Of a stretch of DNA of 64,000 nt, positions 22,396 through 33,402 are shown piece by piece. The DNA lies in the NCBI GenBank assembly GCA_903843305.1, contig CAIMPI010000034.1, positions 28,186 through 92,185 of the forward strand, given 5' to 3'. How positions within the stretch are numbered: position 1 is the stretch's first letter; every line of letters starts with the position of its first letter. The notes under the pieces are model-generated. The model worked only from the letters and a program-made list of their open reading frames with translations. It made no database searches and was not told the origin of the DNA. The translations under genes and the position numbers were made by a program. The stretch comes from an uncultured Chlorobiaceae bacterium (lineage in GTDB: Bacteria; Bacteroidota; Chlorobiia; Chlorobiales; Chlorobiaceae).

Positions 22396-23597
22396 GCTCT
22401 CGTCCCGTCAATAATATCGGGAAAAGCGCCCTTTTCGAGGGTCTTTGTCTTATGCCGAGATATACTCATGAGAATACCAACCCCAAGAGAGTTGAAAAGA
22501 AGAGCGGTTCCGCCGTAACTGATAAAAGGGAGAGCAACACCAGTAGTCGGAAGCAGATGGCATGCAACAGCAATATTAACAAAAGCAAAAAGAGTAATCG
22601 CCATGGTGATACCGCTTGCTACATATTTACCAAAATTATCAGGAGCATGCTTGGCAATGGTAATGCCACAGACAAAAAATCCCGCAAACAGCACGATTAC
22701 AGCAACAGCACCGACAAACCCATACTCCTCGCCGATAATGACAAAGACAAAATCATTATAAGAAAGTGGCAGATAGAGCTCCCGTTGCTTGCTGGCACCA
22801 ATACCAAGGCCAAAAAGCCCTCCATTTCCAAGACCGATCAATGCCTGCACTACCTGATAACTCAACCCCTTTTCATTTCCACTCGTAAATGAGAGCAGAC
22901 GGGCAACACGGTATGGCGCTGCTATAGCAAAAACCGCCGCAATCGGTATCAACAGTGATGCAGTCGCCATGAGATGGCGAATACTGACACCTCCGATAAA
23001 CATAAGAGCAAAACCTATAATGGCAATAAGAGATGCCGTACTGAAGTTAGGCTCAAGCGCCACAAGAGCCACAACTGTCAGCAACAAGATGAGAAGAGGA
23101 TAATAAGAGTTATGGAGATCCCTGATATAGGCCTGTTTTTCACTGATAAGCTTCGAAAAATGGAAGATAATAGCATATTTCGCAAAGTCAGATACCTGGA
23201 ATTTAACTGGACCAAACCCGATCCAGCGCGCCGCCCCCGAAATAAGGCCAACCGTTTTCAAGGCAAGAAGAATGACAAGAAGCACAATGCTGGCAAAAAG
23301 AATAATTTTACTGCTCTTCCAGAACACATGGTAATCAATCAAGGCAACAAGCAATACGGTACTGATTCCAAGCACAGCAAAGGTAAGCTGACGCCACAAA
23401 AAATACTCGGAGCTCGCATACTTCCTTTCCGCCCACCCTGCTCCGCTACTGTAGACAATAACAATACCGATGCAGATAAGGAGAGCAACAATAAGCATCA
23501 GCAGTTTACCTGCAATAATCTCCCGGCGTGAAGAAAGTGAATCCCGCTCCTGGGTTGGGAGCGCAGATGAACCGGTACTATTGTCTGTGTTCACCAT
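22392..23597 (-). CDS. ftsW: Cell division protein FtsW (SEDS family)
   Basis: Multi-[58 protein letters not shown]. Start taken at MVNTDNSTG (23597). Confidence 0.96.
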   Translation of the reverse strand: MVNTDNSTGSSALPTQERDSLSSRREIIAGKLLMLIVALLICIGIVIVYSSGAGWAERKYASSEYFLWRQLTFAVLGISTVLLVALIDYHVFWKSSKIILFASIVLLVILLALKTVGLISGAARWIGFGPVKFQVSDFAKYAIIFHFSKLISEKQAYIRDLHNSYYPLLILLLTVVALVALEPNFSTASLIAIIGFALMFIGGVSIRHLMATASLLIPIAAVFAIAAPYRVARLLSFTSGNEKGLSYQVVQALIGLGNGGLFGLGIGASKQRELYLPLSYNDFVFVIIGEEYGFVGAVAVIVLFAGFFVCGITIAKHAPDNFGKYVASGITMAITLFAFVNIAVACHLLPTTGVALPFISYGGTALLFNSLGVGILMSISRHKTKTLEKGAFPDIIDGTRA

Positions 23598-24988
23598 GAG
23601 CGTAAGTGATGCACGCATTGTTTAAACTGCAGTCCACGCTCCTCAAAATTCTCGAACATGTCAAAACTTGCACACCCGGGCGAAAAGAGCACGGCCTGTC
23701 CTGGAGTGGCCGACTGACAGGCAAAAAAAACGGCATCTTCGAGTGATGCGGCAACTTTCAGAGGAACAATCCCCTCAAAAAAAGAGGCAATTTTTGCCTG
23801 CGACTCTCCTATGGCGATGAGTAGAGTTACCTTGTTCCGTACCAACTCCATGATCGAAGCATAATCATTACCTTTATCCCTTCCGCCAGCAATAAGCACT
23901 GCGGTATCGGGTACGGCTTCAATCGCCTGGCGCATAGCATTGATATTCGTTGCTTTTGAATCATTAACCCAGTCCACTCCGTTAATGGTCAAGACAAATT
24001 CCTGCCGATGCTCAACGCCCCTGAAACCCATCAACGCTGAACGCACTGCCTCGTTGCCAATGCCCAACGCCTTAGCAGCAGCAACCGCAGCAAGCACATT
24101 GGAGATATTATGCCGACCACGAAAACTGCTTTTCAGAAAATCTGATGTTACCAATACCGGCTCTTCCCCAAAGGCCTGACTCACAACTATCGTCTCACCA
24201 TCCAACAAAACCATGCGAGGATCAACGCTGCCGTCAGGGACAGGTTCCATGCCAAAAGGAACAATCCTGAATGGAAATCGATCCGCAGCACCTCTGAAAT
24301 GGTCGCTGAGCATGGAGTCATCCGCATTGTAGATAAGCGTATCATTACCGCTCTGGTTCATAAAGATCCTGAACTTTGCTTCAGCATATCGCTGCATATC
24401 ATGCTCATAGCGATCGAGATGATCCGGCGTAATATTGGTAATAACGGCAACCTCAGGCCTGAAAGCAAAGCAACGCTCCAGTTGATAACTGCTCAGCTCA
24501 ACAACCGCAACATCCCCGACATTCATCTCACCCACCATCGAAGCAAACGGCACACCAATATTGCCAACACTGTATGAGCGATACCCTTGCTGACGGCCAT
24601 CCTCTTCACAGATGCAGTGAATAAGCGTTGCCGTAGTTGTTTTACCATCAGTACCGGTAATACCGACAATACGTGCCTTGCAGAAACGGCTCGCTATCTC
24701 AATTTCGCTGTAAAGCGGAATCCCTCGCGCCAGCATGGTTTTCACGACCGGTGCAGAGGGCGGAATACCGGGACTGATGACACAAAAATCAACATCGTAG
24801 ACGTTCTCAGAATGCCCCCTCTCTTCGAATAGTATCTGCATCTCCTTAAGGCACAAAACCTCTTTTTCGCCAATCCTGCCGAGCTCACTGAGCAGTACCT
24901 CCGCACCCTCACGTTTAAGCAGCTTTGCAACGGCAACACCGCTCTTGCCAGCGCCAATAACCGAGACCTTTTTACCCCTTATATCCAT
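23591..24988 (-). CDS. murD: UDP-N-acetylmuramoylalanine--D-glutamate ligase
   Basis: [70 protein letters not shown]-type C-terminus ([20 protein letters not shown]). Confidence 0.97.
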   Translation of the reverse strand: MDIRGKKVSVIGAGKSGVAVAKLLKREGAEVLLSELGRIGEKEVLCLKEMQILFEERGHSENVYDVDFCVISPGIPPSAPVVKTMLARGIPLYSEIEIASRFCKARIVGITGTDGKTTTATLIHCICEEDGRQQGYRSYSVGNIGVPFASMVGEMNVGDVAVVELSSYQLERCFAFRPEVAVITNITPDHLDRYEHDMQRYAEAKFRIFMNQSGNDTLIYNADDSMLSDHFRGAADRFPFRIVPFGMEPVPDGSVDPRMVLLDGETIVVSQAFGEEPVLVTSDFLKSSFRGRHNISNVLAAVAAAKALGIGNEAVRSALMGFRGVEHRQEFVLTINGVDWVNDSKATNINAMRQAIEAVPDTAVLIAGGRDKGNDYASIMELVRNKVTLLIAIGESQAKIASFFEGIVPLKVAASLEDAVFFACQSATPGQAVLFSPGCASFDMFENFEERGLQFKQCVHHLRSW

Positions 24989-24993
24989 AGCTG

Positions 24994-26100
24994 TTATCTG
25001 AGTTTTAAGGTCATGAGACTGGTTAGAAAAAAGAGAATGGTCAAAATCCAGAACCTTATCACGATCTTTTGTTCAGCCCATCCCTTTAACTGAAAATGAT
25101 GATGAAGGGGAGCCATCAAAAATATTCTCCGTCCCTGACCGTACCTCATCTTCGTGAACTTGAAATAGAGTACCTGAAGAGAAACAGAAAGTGCCTCAAG
25201 CACAAATATCCCTGCAATAAGCGGCAAAAGCAGCTCCTGCTTGATCAAGAGAGCAATAACCGCAATAGCGCTGCCAAGAGCAAGAGATCCTGTATCACCC
25301 ATGATAATGTCTGCCGGATTGGAATTGAACCACAAAAAGCCAACACAAGACATGACAATAGCCATACTGACTACAGCAACCTCGCCCCCTCCCGGGATAA
25401 AGGGAATATTAAGGTAAACAGCATAGACTGCGTTTCCGGCAAGATAGGAAAATCCTCCGAGCCCCATAACCACAATGGCCGAACTTCCGGCAGCAAGACC
25501 GTCAAGCCCATCGGTCAGGTTTACCGCATTCGATACAGCCGTAATTATAAAAATGACAATTGGTATATATAAAATGCCATAATCAATGGTAAGATGCTTG
25601 AAAAACGGCACCGTAGTCGTAGAGAGAAGCACCGAAAAAGCTGGATCAAGCCATGTATATATCCCTATTACCAACCCAAGAGAGATCTGCCCGACAAGCT
25701 TATAGCGAGCCGAGAGCCCTCCCTTGATTTTCAGCGCAACCTTTCGGTAGTCATCAATAAAGCCAATAATGCCCATCCAGAAAATAGCAAGCATGATAAG
25801 CCATACATGTGGATCATTGAATTTTGACCAGAGCAACACCGAAAGTTCTATGGAAAAAATAATGAGCAAACCACCCATCGTGGGCAGCGCCTTTTTCTTT
25901 TTGTGTTCAGGTGGAGCCTCCTCCTTTATTGGCTCAATAAACCGAACTTTCAGATATCTGATCAACCCGGGACCGGCAAAAAGAGTAATCAGCAATGCTG
26001 TAATCGCAGCCGCACTTGCACGGAAAGTGAGATACTCAATAACACGGAGCACCGGAAAGTGGAAAATATCATTGACGTACTTTAACAAATAATACAGCAT
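24994..26100 (-). CDS. mraY: Phospho-N-acetylmuramoyl-pentapeptide-transferase
   Basis: [61 protein letters not shown]. Confidence 0.98.
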   Translation of the reverse strand: MLYYLLKYVNDIFHFPVLRVIEYLTFRASAAAITALLITLFAGPGLIRYLKVRFIEPIKEEAPPEHKKKKALPTMGGLLIIFSIELSVLLWSKFNDPHVWLIMLAIFWMGIIGFIDDYRKVALKIKGGLSARYKLVGQISLGLVIGIYTWLDPAFSVLLSTTTVPFFKHLTIDYGILYIPIVIFIITAVSNAVNLTDGLDGLAAGSSAIVVMGLGGFSYLAGNAVYAVYLNIPFIPGGGEVAVVSMAIVMSCVGFLWFNSNPADIIMGDTGSLALGSAIAVIALLIKQELLLPLIAGIFVLEALSVSLQVLYFKFTKMRYGQGRRIFLMAPLHHHFQLKGWAEQKIVIRFWILTILFFLTSLMTLKLR

Positions 26101-26109
26101 GCCGTATTT

Positions 26110-27531
26110 TTATCTGATTATGGTTCTTGCAGTAATGAGCGCATCTACAACCTGCTCAAGTTTCATACCCCGGGATCCCTTGAAAAGCACGACATCATCG
26201 TCATGCAGCACGGCAAGCAATTCCGCCAAAAGTTGTTCGTGACTTTCGAAATGACCCCGACAAGAGTTTGGAGACTCCCGACAAATCATCCGAGCCTTAT
26301 CACCAAAAGTAAGCAATATATCAACAGGGTTTTGATGAATATAGCGGCCAATAGTTTTATGTTCAACATCCCCCGCAGCTCCGAGTTCAAGCATATCGCC
26401 AAGAACGGCAACTCTTTTACCTGCACACGGCATATCACAAAGCGCATCGATTGCCAGTCGCATTGAGTCCGAATTAGCATTATAGGTATCATTAAGGATT
26501 CTTAGGCCGTTTGAATCAAGTACCTCAAGCCTTTTCCAGCCAGGCGCAGGAATGAGGCGCTCAAGCCCCTCACGGATCTGCTTAAGTGAAAGACCAAAAT
26601 AAATGCCAATTGCGGCTGCGCCAACAGCATTGATGATATTGTGCTTTCCGATAAAATTCAGGGTGACCTTTTCATTTCCGATAACGGAACATAAAAGAAA
26701 AGAGAGACGGCCATCCGGCTCCACAGAAATTTCCCTGGCCCAGCAAAGATGAGCAGGACTTTCAGACGTTCCGTAACAAAAACTTCCCGCAAGCCCGGTG
26801 CCCGCATCCCTGAGTCGTGGATCATCGGCATTGATGAATACCGTGCCACCGTGCCACCGCAGATAATCGTAAAGCTTGGTTTCTGCTGCGGCAACACCGT
26901 CAAGGTCAAAAAGAAACTCCAGATGCTCATGACCAATATTTGTCAGAAGAGCGTGGGTTGGTCTGGTCATGTCGGCAAGCAATGCCATCTCTTCCGGATG
27001 ATTGATACCCATCTCGACAACAGCAATACCGGTATCGTGCCGGAGTTGCAGCAGAGTAAGAGGAACCCCGAGATGATTGTTCCGATTACCCTGGCTCACC
27101 GTAACCTTGAAACTGATACCAAGAACCGATGCAACCATCTCCTTGGTCGTGGTTTTCCCGTTACTGCCACCGATAGCCACAACAGGAAGAGAAAATGTGC
27201 TCCGATACATCGTTGAGAGTCGCTGCAAACCAGCAACGGGATCATTGGTAACGATAAACCCCTTGCCGGGGGGGGGCTCAGGGAAGCCCGCAGTTTCATA
27301 CCACTCACGACTCACCATGGCCCAAGAGGCCCCGTTGTCAAAAACCGTACTGATATAGACGTGGCCGTCCGTTCTCTCACCCTTCAGAGCAATAAAAATT
27401 CCCCCTTCGGTAACCTCTCTTGAATCAATGACCACTTTTGGCTCGACTATCTCCAGCAGAGGAGAGCCAACCTTGGCAACTAAAACCTCCCCCACCTCAC
27501 GGAAATCATTGATACTTAGCACACCGTTCAC
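26110..27531 (-). CDS. murF: UDP-N-acetylmuramoyl-tripeptide--D-alanyl-D-alanine ligase
   Basis: VVAIGGSNGKTTTKEMVASVL, NRNNHLGVPLTLLQL, LNDTYNANSDSMRLAIDAL, VVLFKGSRGMKLEQVV. Confidence 0.97.
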   Translation of the reverse strand: MNGVLSINDFREVGEVLVAKVGSPLLEIVEPKVVIDSREVTEGGIFIALKGERTDGHVYISTVFDNGASWAMVSREWYETAGFPEPPPGKGFIVTNDPVAGLQRLSTMYRSTFSLPVVAIGGSNGKTTTKEMVASVLGISFKVTVSQGNRNNHLGVPLTLLQLRHDTGIAVVEMGINHPEEMALLADMTRPTHALLTNIGHEHLEFLFDLDGVAAAETKLYDYLRWHGGTVFINADDPRLRDAGTGLAGSFCYGTSESPAHLCWAREISVEPDGRLSFLLCSVIGNEKVTLNFIGKHNIINAVGAAAIGIYFGLSLKQIREGLERLIPAPGWKRLEVLDSNGLRILNDTYNANSDSMRLAIDALCDMPCAGKRVAVLGDMLELGAAGDVEHKTIGRYIHQNPVDILLTFGDKARMICRESPNSCRGHFESHEQLLAELLAVLHDDDVVLFKGSRGMKLEQVVDALITARTIIR

Positions 27532-29102
27532 TTGGTTTCTCTCCCCTTCTCAAGATATCCAGTGCTTTTTTCCTGGATACATTGCCGTAAAAGCTCCTGA
27601 TCTGAAAAAAAATGTTTCTGCCCTGCAATCTCCTGGTACTTTTCGTGACCTTTCCCTGCTACAAGAAGCACATCTCCTTCTTTGAGCATTGAGACCGCCA
27701 CTCTGACGGCTTCTGCTCGATCGTTGATCCTCCTGTAACGGGGCGCAGTTATACCTTGTTCAATTTCATCAAGAATACGTTCGGGGTCCTCATCCCGGGG
27801 ATTATCCGAAGTAATAATAACTTCGTCGGCTTGTTCTGAAGCAATACGCCCCATTTCAGGACGCTTAGAACGATCCCTGTTACCCCCGCAACCGAAAACC
27901 ACAATGAGACGGGAACCCTCAGGCTTCAGGCTGCGCAAGGCATGAAGCGCCTTGAACAGTGCATCCGGCGTATGAGCATAATCAACAAAAACTGAGCATC
28001 CATCACTTCTGTTACCAATCCTTTCCATGCGCCCCTCAACTGCGGAGACCGCCGAAAGAGAACAACAGATTTCTTCGGGAGCAAGAGCCATCCCTGCACC
28101 GATAGCCGCAGCCTCAAGCATATTCATGACATTAAAGAGTCCCGGTAGCCCAACCTGCATGGTCATGACTGTATCAGGAAAATGGAGGGCAACCGTACTA
28201 CACGAAAGAGTAGTCTTAAGAATTTCTGCCTCAAAAGAGCTGCTGCACGGAAAAGCTGAATAGGCCCCTGGACGCAACGTACAACAGTATATTTTTTGGT
28301 GCGCTACCCGGGCCGCCATCTGTGCTGCATAGGGATCATCAATATTGAAGACCGCAAACCCTTCCGGTGCAAGCTGATCGAACAACTGCTGCTTGGCTGA
28401 GGCATACTCCTGCATCGATAGGTGAAAGTCAAGATGTTCCATAGTCAGATTAGTAAAGAGCGCTGCATGAAACCTGATTCCGTAAACTCGCTGCAGCACA
28501 AGGGCATGTGATGAAACCTCCATGACCACCGCTCTGCAGCCAGCCGTAACCATCTGGCTAAAAAGAGCATGCAGACCGTGAGCCTCAGGAGTAGTACGGT
28601 CAAGCGGAATATCAAGTTCTCCAATCCGGCAGAGATTCGTGCCGATATAACCTGCCGGAATACCGCAGGCATTGAGCATTGCTGTGATCAGCTTTGAAGT
28701 AGTGGTTTTGCCGTTAGTACCGGTCACCCCGATAATCAGCAAGCGGTCAGCCGCATAACCATAAAAAATCCGAGCCGCCTCTGCAAGAGCCTTTCTGGCA
28801 TCAGCTACCTTGATATAAAGACAAGAGGAATCTCTATCAGAACCAGAAGGAAATTCTTCAACGATAACCACGACTGCCCCGCGCTCAACCGCACTTTGAA
28901 TAAAACGATGACCGTCAGTACAATAGCCTCTTACCGCAACAAAAAGCGCACCAGGGCGAACCTCCCGTGAATCAATAGTGATCATGCTGACGGCCTCGAC
29001 CGCATCTATGTTTCCGGCACACTCAACCCAGGCAATACCCTTGAGCAACTCTTCCAGCTTGACCTCTTCTTGCCGGGCGGAACACCCTTTCATAGTAGTC
29101 AT
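27528..29102 (-). CDS. murE: UDP-N-acetylmuramoyl-L-alanyl-D-glutamate--diaminopimelate ligase
   Basis: IGVTGTNGKTTTSKLI, MEVSSHALVLQRVYGIRF, VDYAHTPDALFKAL, TSDNPRDEDPERILDEI (DNPR motif of meso-DAP ligases). Confidence 0.97.
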   Translation of the reverse strand: MTTMKGCSARQEEVKLEELLKGIAWVECAGNIDAVEAVSMITIDSREVRPGALFVAVRGYCTDGHRFIQSAVERGAVVVIVEEFPSGSDRDSSCLYIKVADARKALAEAARIFYGYAADRLLIIGVTGTNGKTTTSKLITAMLNACGIPAGYIGTNLCRIGELDIPLDRTTPEAHGLHALFSQMVTAGCRAVVMEVSSHALVLQRVYGIRFHAALFTNLTMEHLDFHLSMQEYASAKQQLFDQLAPEGFAVFNIDDPYAAQMAARVAHQKIYCCTLRPGAYSAFPCSSSFEAEILKTTLSCSTVALHFPDTVMTMQVGLPGLFNVMNMLEAAAIGAGMALAPEEICCSLSAVSAVEGRMERIGNRSDGCSVFVDYAHTPDALFKALHALRSLKPEGSRLIVVFGCGGNRDRSKRPEMGRIASEQADEVIITSDNPRDEDPERILDEIEQGITAPRYRRINDRAEAVRVAVSMLKEGDVLLVAGKGHEKYQEIAGQKHFFSDQELLRQCIQEKSTGYLEKGRETK

Positions 29103-31108
29103 AAGTGGGTTCGGTTCATCTGCTTTAATGAAAGCCGCACCACAATAACTCTCTTTTTTTCAACCTTGCTGCCGGGCAAGATGTTTTGACGGACGACAAC
29201 GCCCTCAAAATCTCCGGAATAATCCATCTCCAGATTAAGCCATTTCAACAAGCGCTGAGCATCACGCCCTTTTAAGCCAGTGAGATCCGGAACAGTCACC
29301 GTTGAGACAGAATCAATGATACCCTGCTCTGGAGAACGGATAGAAAGGTTCTTCTGCATCTCCTCCGAGCAAGCGACCATTCTTGATGCAATACCTGCAA
29401 AAACCGGAACGGCAACCGCTGCAGCATAGTAGGCTGTTTTAGGATTTTCAACAAGCACGATAATGGCATAACGGGGAGCCGCAAGTGGAAAATAGCCGAC
29501 AAATGAAGAGACATAAGCACGCCTGGAATAGGAACCACCAGCCGCACGACGCGCTGTTCCAGTCTTTCCTGCAACATTCATACTGATCAACACATCATTT
29601 TTAGCCGTGCCGCTGTCAACTACCGCTTTAAAATACTCTTTGCCAAGATATCGAGCCGTTGCTACCGAAACCACCCTCTGAACTTTTTCAGGAGCCCCCT
29701 CCCGGACAACCAGACCTTTGGCATCAGTAATCTTCTTTATAATATACGGCCTCATCAGCTCACCATCATTAGCAATTGACGCATAAGCCTGCAAGATCTG
29801 CAGCGGGGTTGTCATTACCTGATAACCATATCCCATCCAGGGAAGCGTGGTCATATCCCACTCATCCAGCGGACGAACTATTCCCCGGGCCTCACCAACC
29901 AGTCCGATACCGGTCTTCTTTCCAAACCCGAAATTTCTCGTATAAGTATAGAACTTTTCGCGCCCGACCCGCATGGCTGTCTGGGCTGCCACAATATTGC
30001 TTGAATACATAATGGCCTGACGGAACGTAATGTTTCCATAAGGCTCATGATCCGTGATCTTCAGTTTATAAAACGGCATAGAGCCGTTATAAGCAAATAC
30101 CATATCATCTGCTTTTCTGTTCAGTACTTCCGTGGCCGCAGCCGCCATGACCAGCTTGAACGTTGACCCTGGTTCAAACATTTCAGTCACTGCACGGTTC
30201 CGAGAATTTTCCTTGGTCCATGTCGACCTGTTGTTCAGGTCAAACGCCGGATTGTTCGCCATGGCGATAATTTCCCCAGTTCGGACATCCATAACAATAC
30301 TTGTCGCCGCATCAGCCTGGAACTTGGCAACTGCCTTTGACAGCTCATCTTCAACAATACTTTGAATATCGCCATCAATAGTCAGTTGTACCGCATTGCC
30401 CTTGACTGGATCCTGTTGTGGAACATCCGGCGCAGGATAACGGACTCCTGTTGCATAGCGCTGATAATTTCTTGTACCGTCAATTCCTTTCAACTCCTGG
30501 TTCAACTGCAGTTCAAGTCCGCTGCTCCCATCAATTTTACTCGTTGAATTGCCGGTAAAACCGATCAACTGTGCCGCAACATTCAGGTAAGAGCGCTGCT
30601 GCTCCTTTTCAAACCATACACCACTAATCTTATCGTGCATAAGCGGCAGCGCCTTTGCTACAGGTATTTTCCGGCCAAGCACAGCTATACCTTTGTGACG
30701 TTTCAATAATTTAAGGCATACTTGCCTGTTAAGCCCCAGATAGCGAGCAAACAGCGTCGCAACAGCCCCGGAATTATCACACGTTTTCTGTTTCCCTGTT
30801 TTCTTGTCATTAATCGGCTTGCCGTGTTCATCGAACACAGGGGTATTCCTAATGATAAGAGGATCGGCATAGAAGGTAATAGATTCGATACTTTCCGCAA
30901 GCATGCGTGAACGACGATCAAGGATAGCCCCCCGCTGTGCAATTTCTGTTACCACCCGTTCATACTGCTGTGCCGCTTTCTGCTTGTACTTCTTGACATT
31001 GATCACCTGAATACTGAGCAACATACCAATGATTGCAACAACAAACATTGAAAATGCAAAAGCCACAACACCGAGCCTCTTGCCAAACTCCTGATCATTC
31101 ATGAGCAA
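29099..31108 (-). CDS. ftsI: Penicillin-binding protein / FtsI with C-terminal PASTA domain
   Basis: FEPGSTFKLVMAAA (SxxK), MYSSNIVAAQ (SxN), NVAGKTGTARRA (KTG), C-terminal VPDLTGLKGRDAQRLLKWLNLEMDYSG PASTA repeat. Confidence 0.95.
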   Translation of the reverse strand: MLMNDQEFGKRLGVVAFAFSMFVVAIIGMLLSIQVINVKKYKQKAAQQYERVVTEIAQRGAILDRRSRMLAESIESITFYADPLIIRNTPVFDEHGKPINDKKTGKQKTCDNSGAVATLFARYLGLNRQVCLKLLKRHKGIAVLGRKIPVAKALPLMHDKISGVWFEKEQQRSYLNVAAQLIGFTGNSTSKIDGSSGLELQLNQELKGIDGTRNYQRYATGVRYPAPDVPQQDPVKGNAVQLTIDGDIQSIVEDELSKAVAKFQADAATSIVMDVRTGEIIAMANNPAFDLNNRSTWTKENSRNRAVTEMFEPGSTFKLVMAAAATEVLNRKADDMVFAYNGSMPFYKLKITDHEPYGNITFRQAIMYSSNIVAAQTAMRVGREKFYTYTRNFGFGKKTGIGLVGEARGIVRPLDEWDMTTLPWMGYGYQVMTTPLQILQAYASIANDGELMRPYIIKKITDAKGLVVREGAPEKVQRVVSVATARYLGKEYFKAVVDSGTAKNDVLISMNVAGKTGTARRAAGGSYSRRAYVSSFVGYFPLAAPRYAIIVLVENPKTAYYAAAVAVPVFAGIASRMVACSEEMQKNLSIRSPEQGIIDSVSTVTVPDLTGLKGRDAQRLLKWLNLEMDYSGDFEGVVVRQNILPGSKVEKKRVIVVRLSLKQMNRTHL

Positions 31109-31133
31109 TCCAGTTCATTGAACATCACATCAT

Positions 31134-31415
31134 TCACGGTTCAAGTTCAACCGGTGGAACACTCGACGGAGTAAGTCCCAGCGCGGCTGCTTCCTGCGTA
31201 ATATTATGGATACTATGCAATTCATCCGCTTTAAGTTTCTGTGAAGTTATCATACTGGAACTCATCTGAATCTGCTCTCGAAGCTTTTCATTCTGCTTCG
31301 CAAGCTCAATTATTGCAAGAGTATTATTTGTCTGAAGTAAAAAAAGCCCTGTTCCAATAAGAAGGTATATAAAAGTCTTTGGTTGCAACAAGGCAGCAAT
31401 ATCAAACTTCATCAT
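31134..31415 (-). CDS. ftsL: FtsL-like small septal membrane protein
   Basis: 93 aa, one TM (TFIYLLIGTGLFLLQTNNTLAIIELAKQNEKLREQI) then coiled coil; located between rsmH and ftsI. Assignment mainly positional. Confidence 0.6.
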   Translation of the reverse strand: MMKFDIAALLQPKTFIYLLIGTGLFLLQTNNTLAIIELAKQNEKLREQIQMSSSMITSQKLKADELHSIHNITQEAAALGLTPSSVPPVELEP

Positions 31416-32394
31416 GGGGAACTCTCAGGGGAATTTGTTCAATAATTCTCAACTTAGCACTTCTTGCTCTTGGATTTGCCTCTGTCTCCTCAGGGGTTGC
31501 AATTATAGGCTTCCTGGTAATGAGACTTACTGCTCCATAGGAAAGAGGCTCTCTTAACCCTACTCCTTTTGGACCCCAGTCATTCCTTGCTTGTTCTGCA
31601 AACACTGTTTTCACAATCCTGTCTTCAAGAGAATGATAGCTGATGACCGCCATCCTGCCATAATCATCAAGGCATTCGATACCCTTATACAGTGCCCGGC
31701 GAAGTACATCAAGCTCACCATTCACCTCAATTCTCAACGCCTGAAAAACCCTTGATAGTGTCTTGACAACTCTGTCCCCGCCATAGGCATTGCCGCGAAT
31801 AATGTCAGCAAGTTCCCGTGTCCCCTTTACGGATCCATGTTGTTGACGCCATGCCACAATTGCCCTCGCAATCCGCCTGCTTCCAGGTTCTTCACCATAT
31901 CGATAAATAAGCCGTGCAAGATCTTTTTCCTCATAGCTGTTCACAATGTCGGCAGCGCTCAGGGGAGCATTACTGTCCATCCTCATATCAAGCGGCCCAT
32001 CCCTGAGATAGCTGAAACCCCGCACAGCAGTGTCAATCTGAAACGAAGAAACCCCAAGATCAAGCAAAATCCCTGCAACCTTAGGCGCCAGACACCTGCT
32101 ACGACATGCGTTTTGGACAATAGAACCAATATCCTGAAAATTCCCCTTAACCAGCACAGAATGGGCTTTGTACTCCTTGAGCTTTTCTGCCGCCTCTTTT
32201 AATGCGGCATCATCCTGATCAATGCCGATCAACAGGGATTGGTCGCTGTAACCAGCCTCACGCAGAGACTGAAACAGTGCAAGCGAATGGCCACCACCAC
32301 CAAGCGTCCCATCAACATAAATACCCGGCTTTCTGGCCAGAAAGGCAACAACTTCAGTAACAAGAACCGGATCATGAAATCTGTCGTGCACCAT
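31402..32394 (-). CDS. rsmH: 16S rRNA (cytosine1402-N4)-methyltransferase
   Basis: HDPVLVTEVVAFL-type start, YVDGTLGGGGHSLALF, LLDLGVSSFQID, GPLDMRMD, YHSLEDRIVK. Confidence 0.97.
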   Translation of the reverse strand: MVHDRFHDPVLVTEVVAFLARKPGIYVDGTLGGGGHSLALFQSLREAGYSDQSLLIGIDQDDAALKEAAEKLKEYKAHSVLVKGNFQDIGSIVQNACRSRCLAPKVAGILLDLGVSSFQIDTAVRGFSYLRDGPLDMRMDSNAPLSAADIVNSYEEKDLARLIYRYGEEPGSRRIARAIVAWRQQHGSVKGTRELADIIRGNAYGGDRVVKTLSRVFQALRIEVNGELDVLRRALYKGIECLDDYGRMAVISYHSLEDRIVKTVFAEQARNDWGPKGVGLREPLSYGAVSLITRKPIIATPEETEANPRARSAKLRIIEQIPLRVPHDEV

Positions 32395-32399
32395 GGGCC

Positions 32400-32870
32400 T
32401 TAAAAATAACGTCCGGCAAGCAATGCAAAACGCCCTGCGCTCTCCTGCAATAAAGCAGAAAGGCGATCCGGTTCCCAGATAATCATTTTTGTATCAGCAC
32501 CAATAATCACGACATCCTTTGTAATGCCTGCATGTTCAAGAAATTCCCTTGAGATCGCAACTCTTCCCTGACGGTCAAGTTCAACCATTTCAAGACTTTC
32601 ATACATCAATGTCTTCAGCAGGCGCTCTTCAGTGTTAAAATCCGAAAGAGCAGAAATGGTTTTTCGCATGTCATTCCAGATAAACGGCTCATACAGCTCA
32701 AGAGAACGATCGGGCGTTTTCATGATATATAATACGTCGATATGTACCGACACAGCATCCTCAACACCCGATGAAGCCGACTGCCCAAACTTTCGGCGAA
32801 ACCTTACCGGAATCATCAATCGCCCTTTCTCATCGACAGCATGCCTCTCTTTTCCTATAAAACCTGCCAT
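32400..32870 (-). CDS. mraZ: Transcriptional regulator/cell division protein MraZ
   Basis: GKERHAVDEKGRLMIPVRFRRKF and VELDRQGRVAISREFLEHAGITKDVVIIGADTKMIIWEP: two AbrB-like MraZ repeats. Confidence 0.96.
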   Translation of the reverse strand: MAGFIGKERHAVDEKGRLMIPVRFRRKFGQSASSGVEDAVSVHIDVLYIMKTPDRSLELYEPFIWNDMRKTISALSDFNTEERLLKTLMYESLEMVELDRQGRVAISREFLEHAGITKDVVIIGADTKMIIWEPDRLSALLQESAGRFALLAGRYF

Positions 32871-32980
32871 TATGGCAATCCCATAAGTTTCCGTTCTTGA
32901 GATCTCTCAACCTGTTCATACACCTTTGCCTGCATGTCATCCAAAAAAAAAGACATAAAGAAGAAAAAAGCCAGCTATTC

Positions 32981-33005
32981 CCCCATTTTTCACCCTTTTT
33001 TACCA
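32981..33005 (-). promoter_or_regulatory. Putative MraZ-binding repeats upstream of mraZ
   Basis: Minus strand TGGTA-AAAAA-GGGTG-AAAAA-TGGGG: three TGGGN-like boxes with an exact 10-nt period, about 111 nt upstream of the mraZ start. Confidence 0.65.
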
Positions 33006-33402
33006 CTTGAAAAGGTATAAAAAAAGAAAGACTTAAAAAAATAGGACTATTTATTAACCATGGAATGTATGAATGAAACTGGATATAATACCCCATCAGA
33101 TCCAGCCCTGAGTTCCCGGGTAATCTACTCCCAATGCCGATCGATTTTGATGTTCTCCACCTCATGGAGCGAAGAATCATGCCGCAGAAAACCATTACAT
33201 TATTCTGATATGATTTCGTGCTAAAGTATAGGCATCTGTTCGCTGTACCCCAAAGAAGTGAAATAGTAATCGACGCACAAAAGCAAATCCTTTCTTTGCC
33301 CCGAAGCATAGCCTAATGTGGATTCGAAAAAAACGCAAAAATAGCTATTATAAATCTTATTATTACAGTTCCTGTGACCGTAACACCTTAAACGCCCTTA
33401 TC

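Noticed and set aside
32830-33309. 159-aa minus-strand ORF upstream of mraZ
   Set aside because: Overlaps the mraZ start and the MraZ-box region, has low-complexity translation and no family signature.
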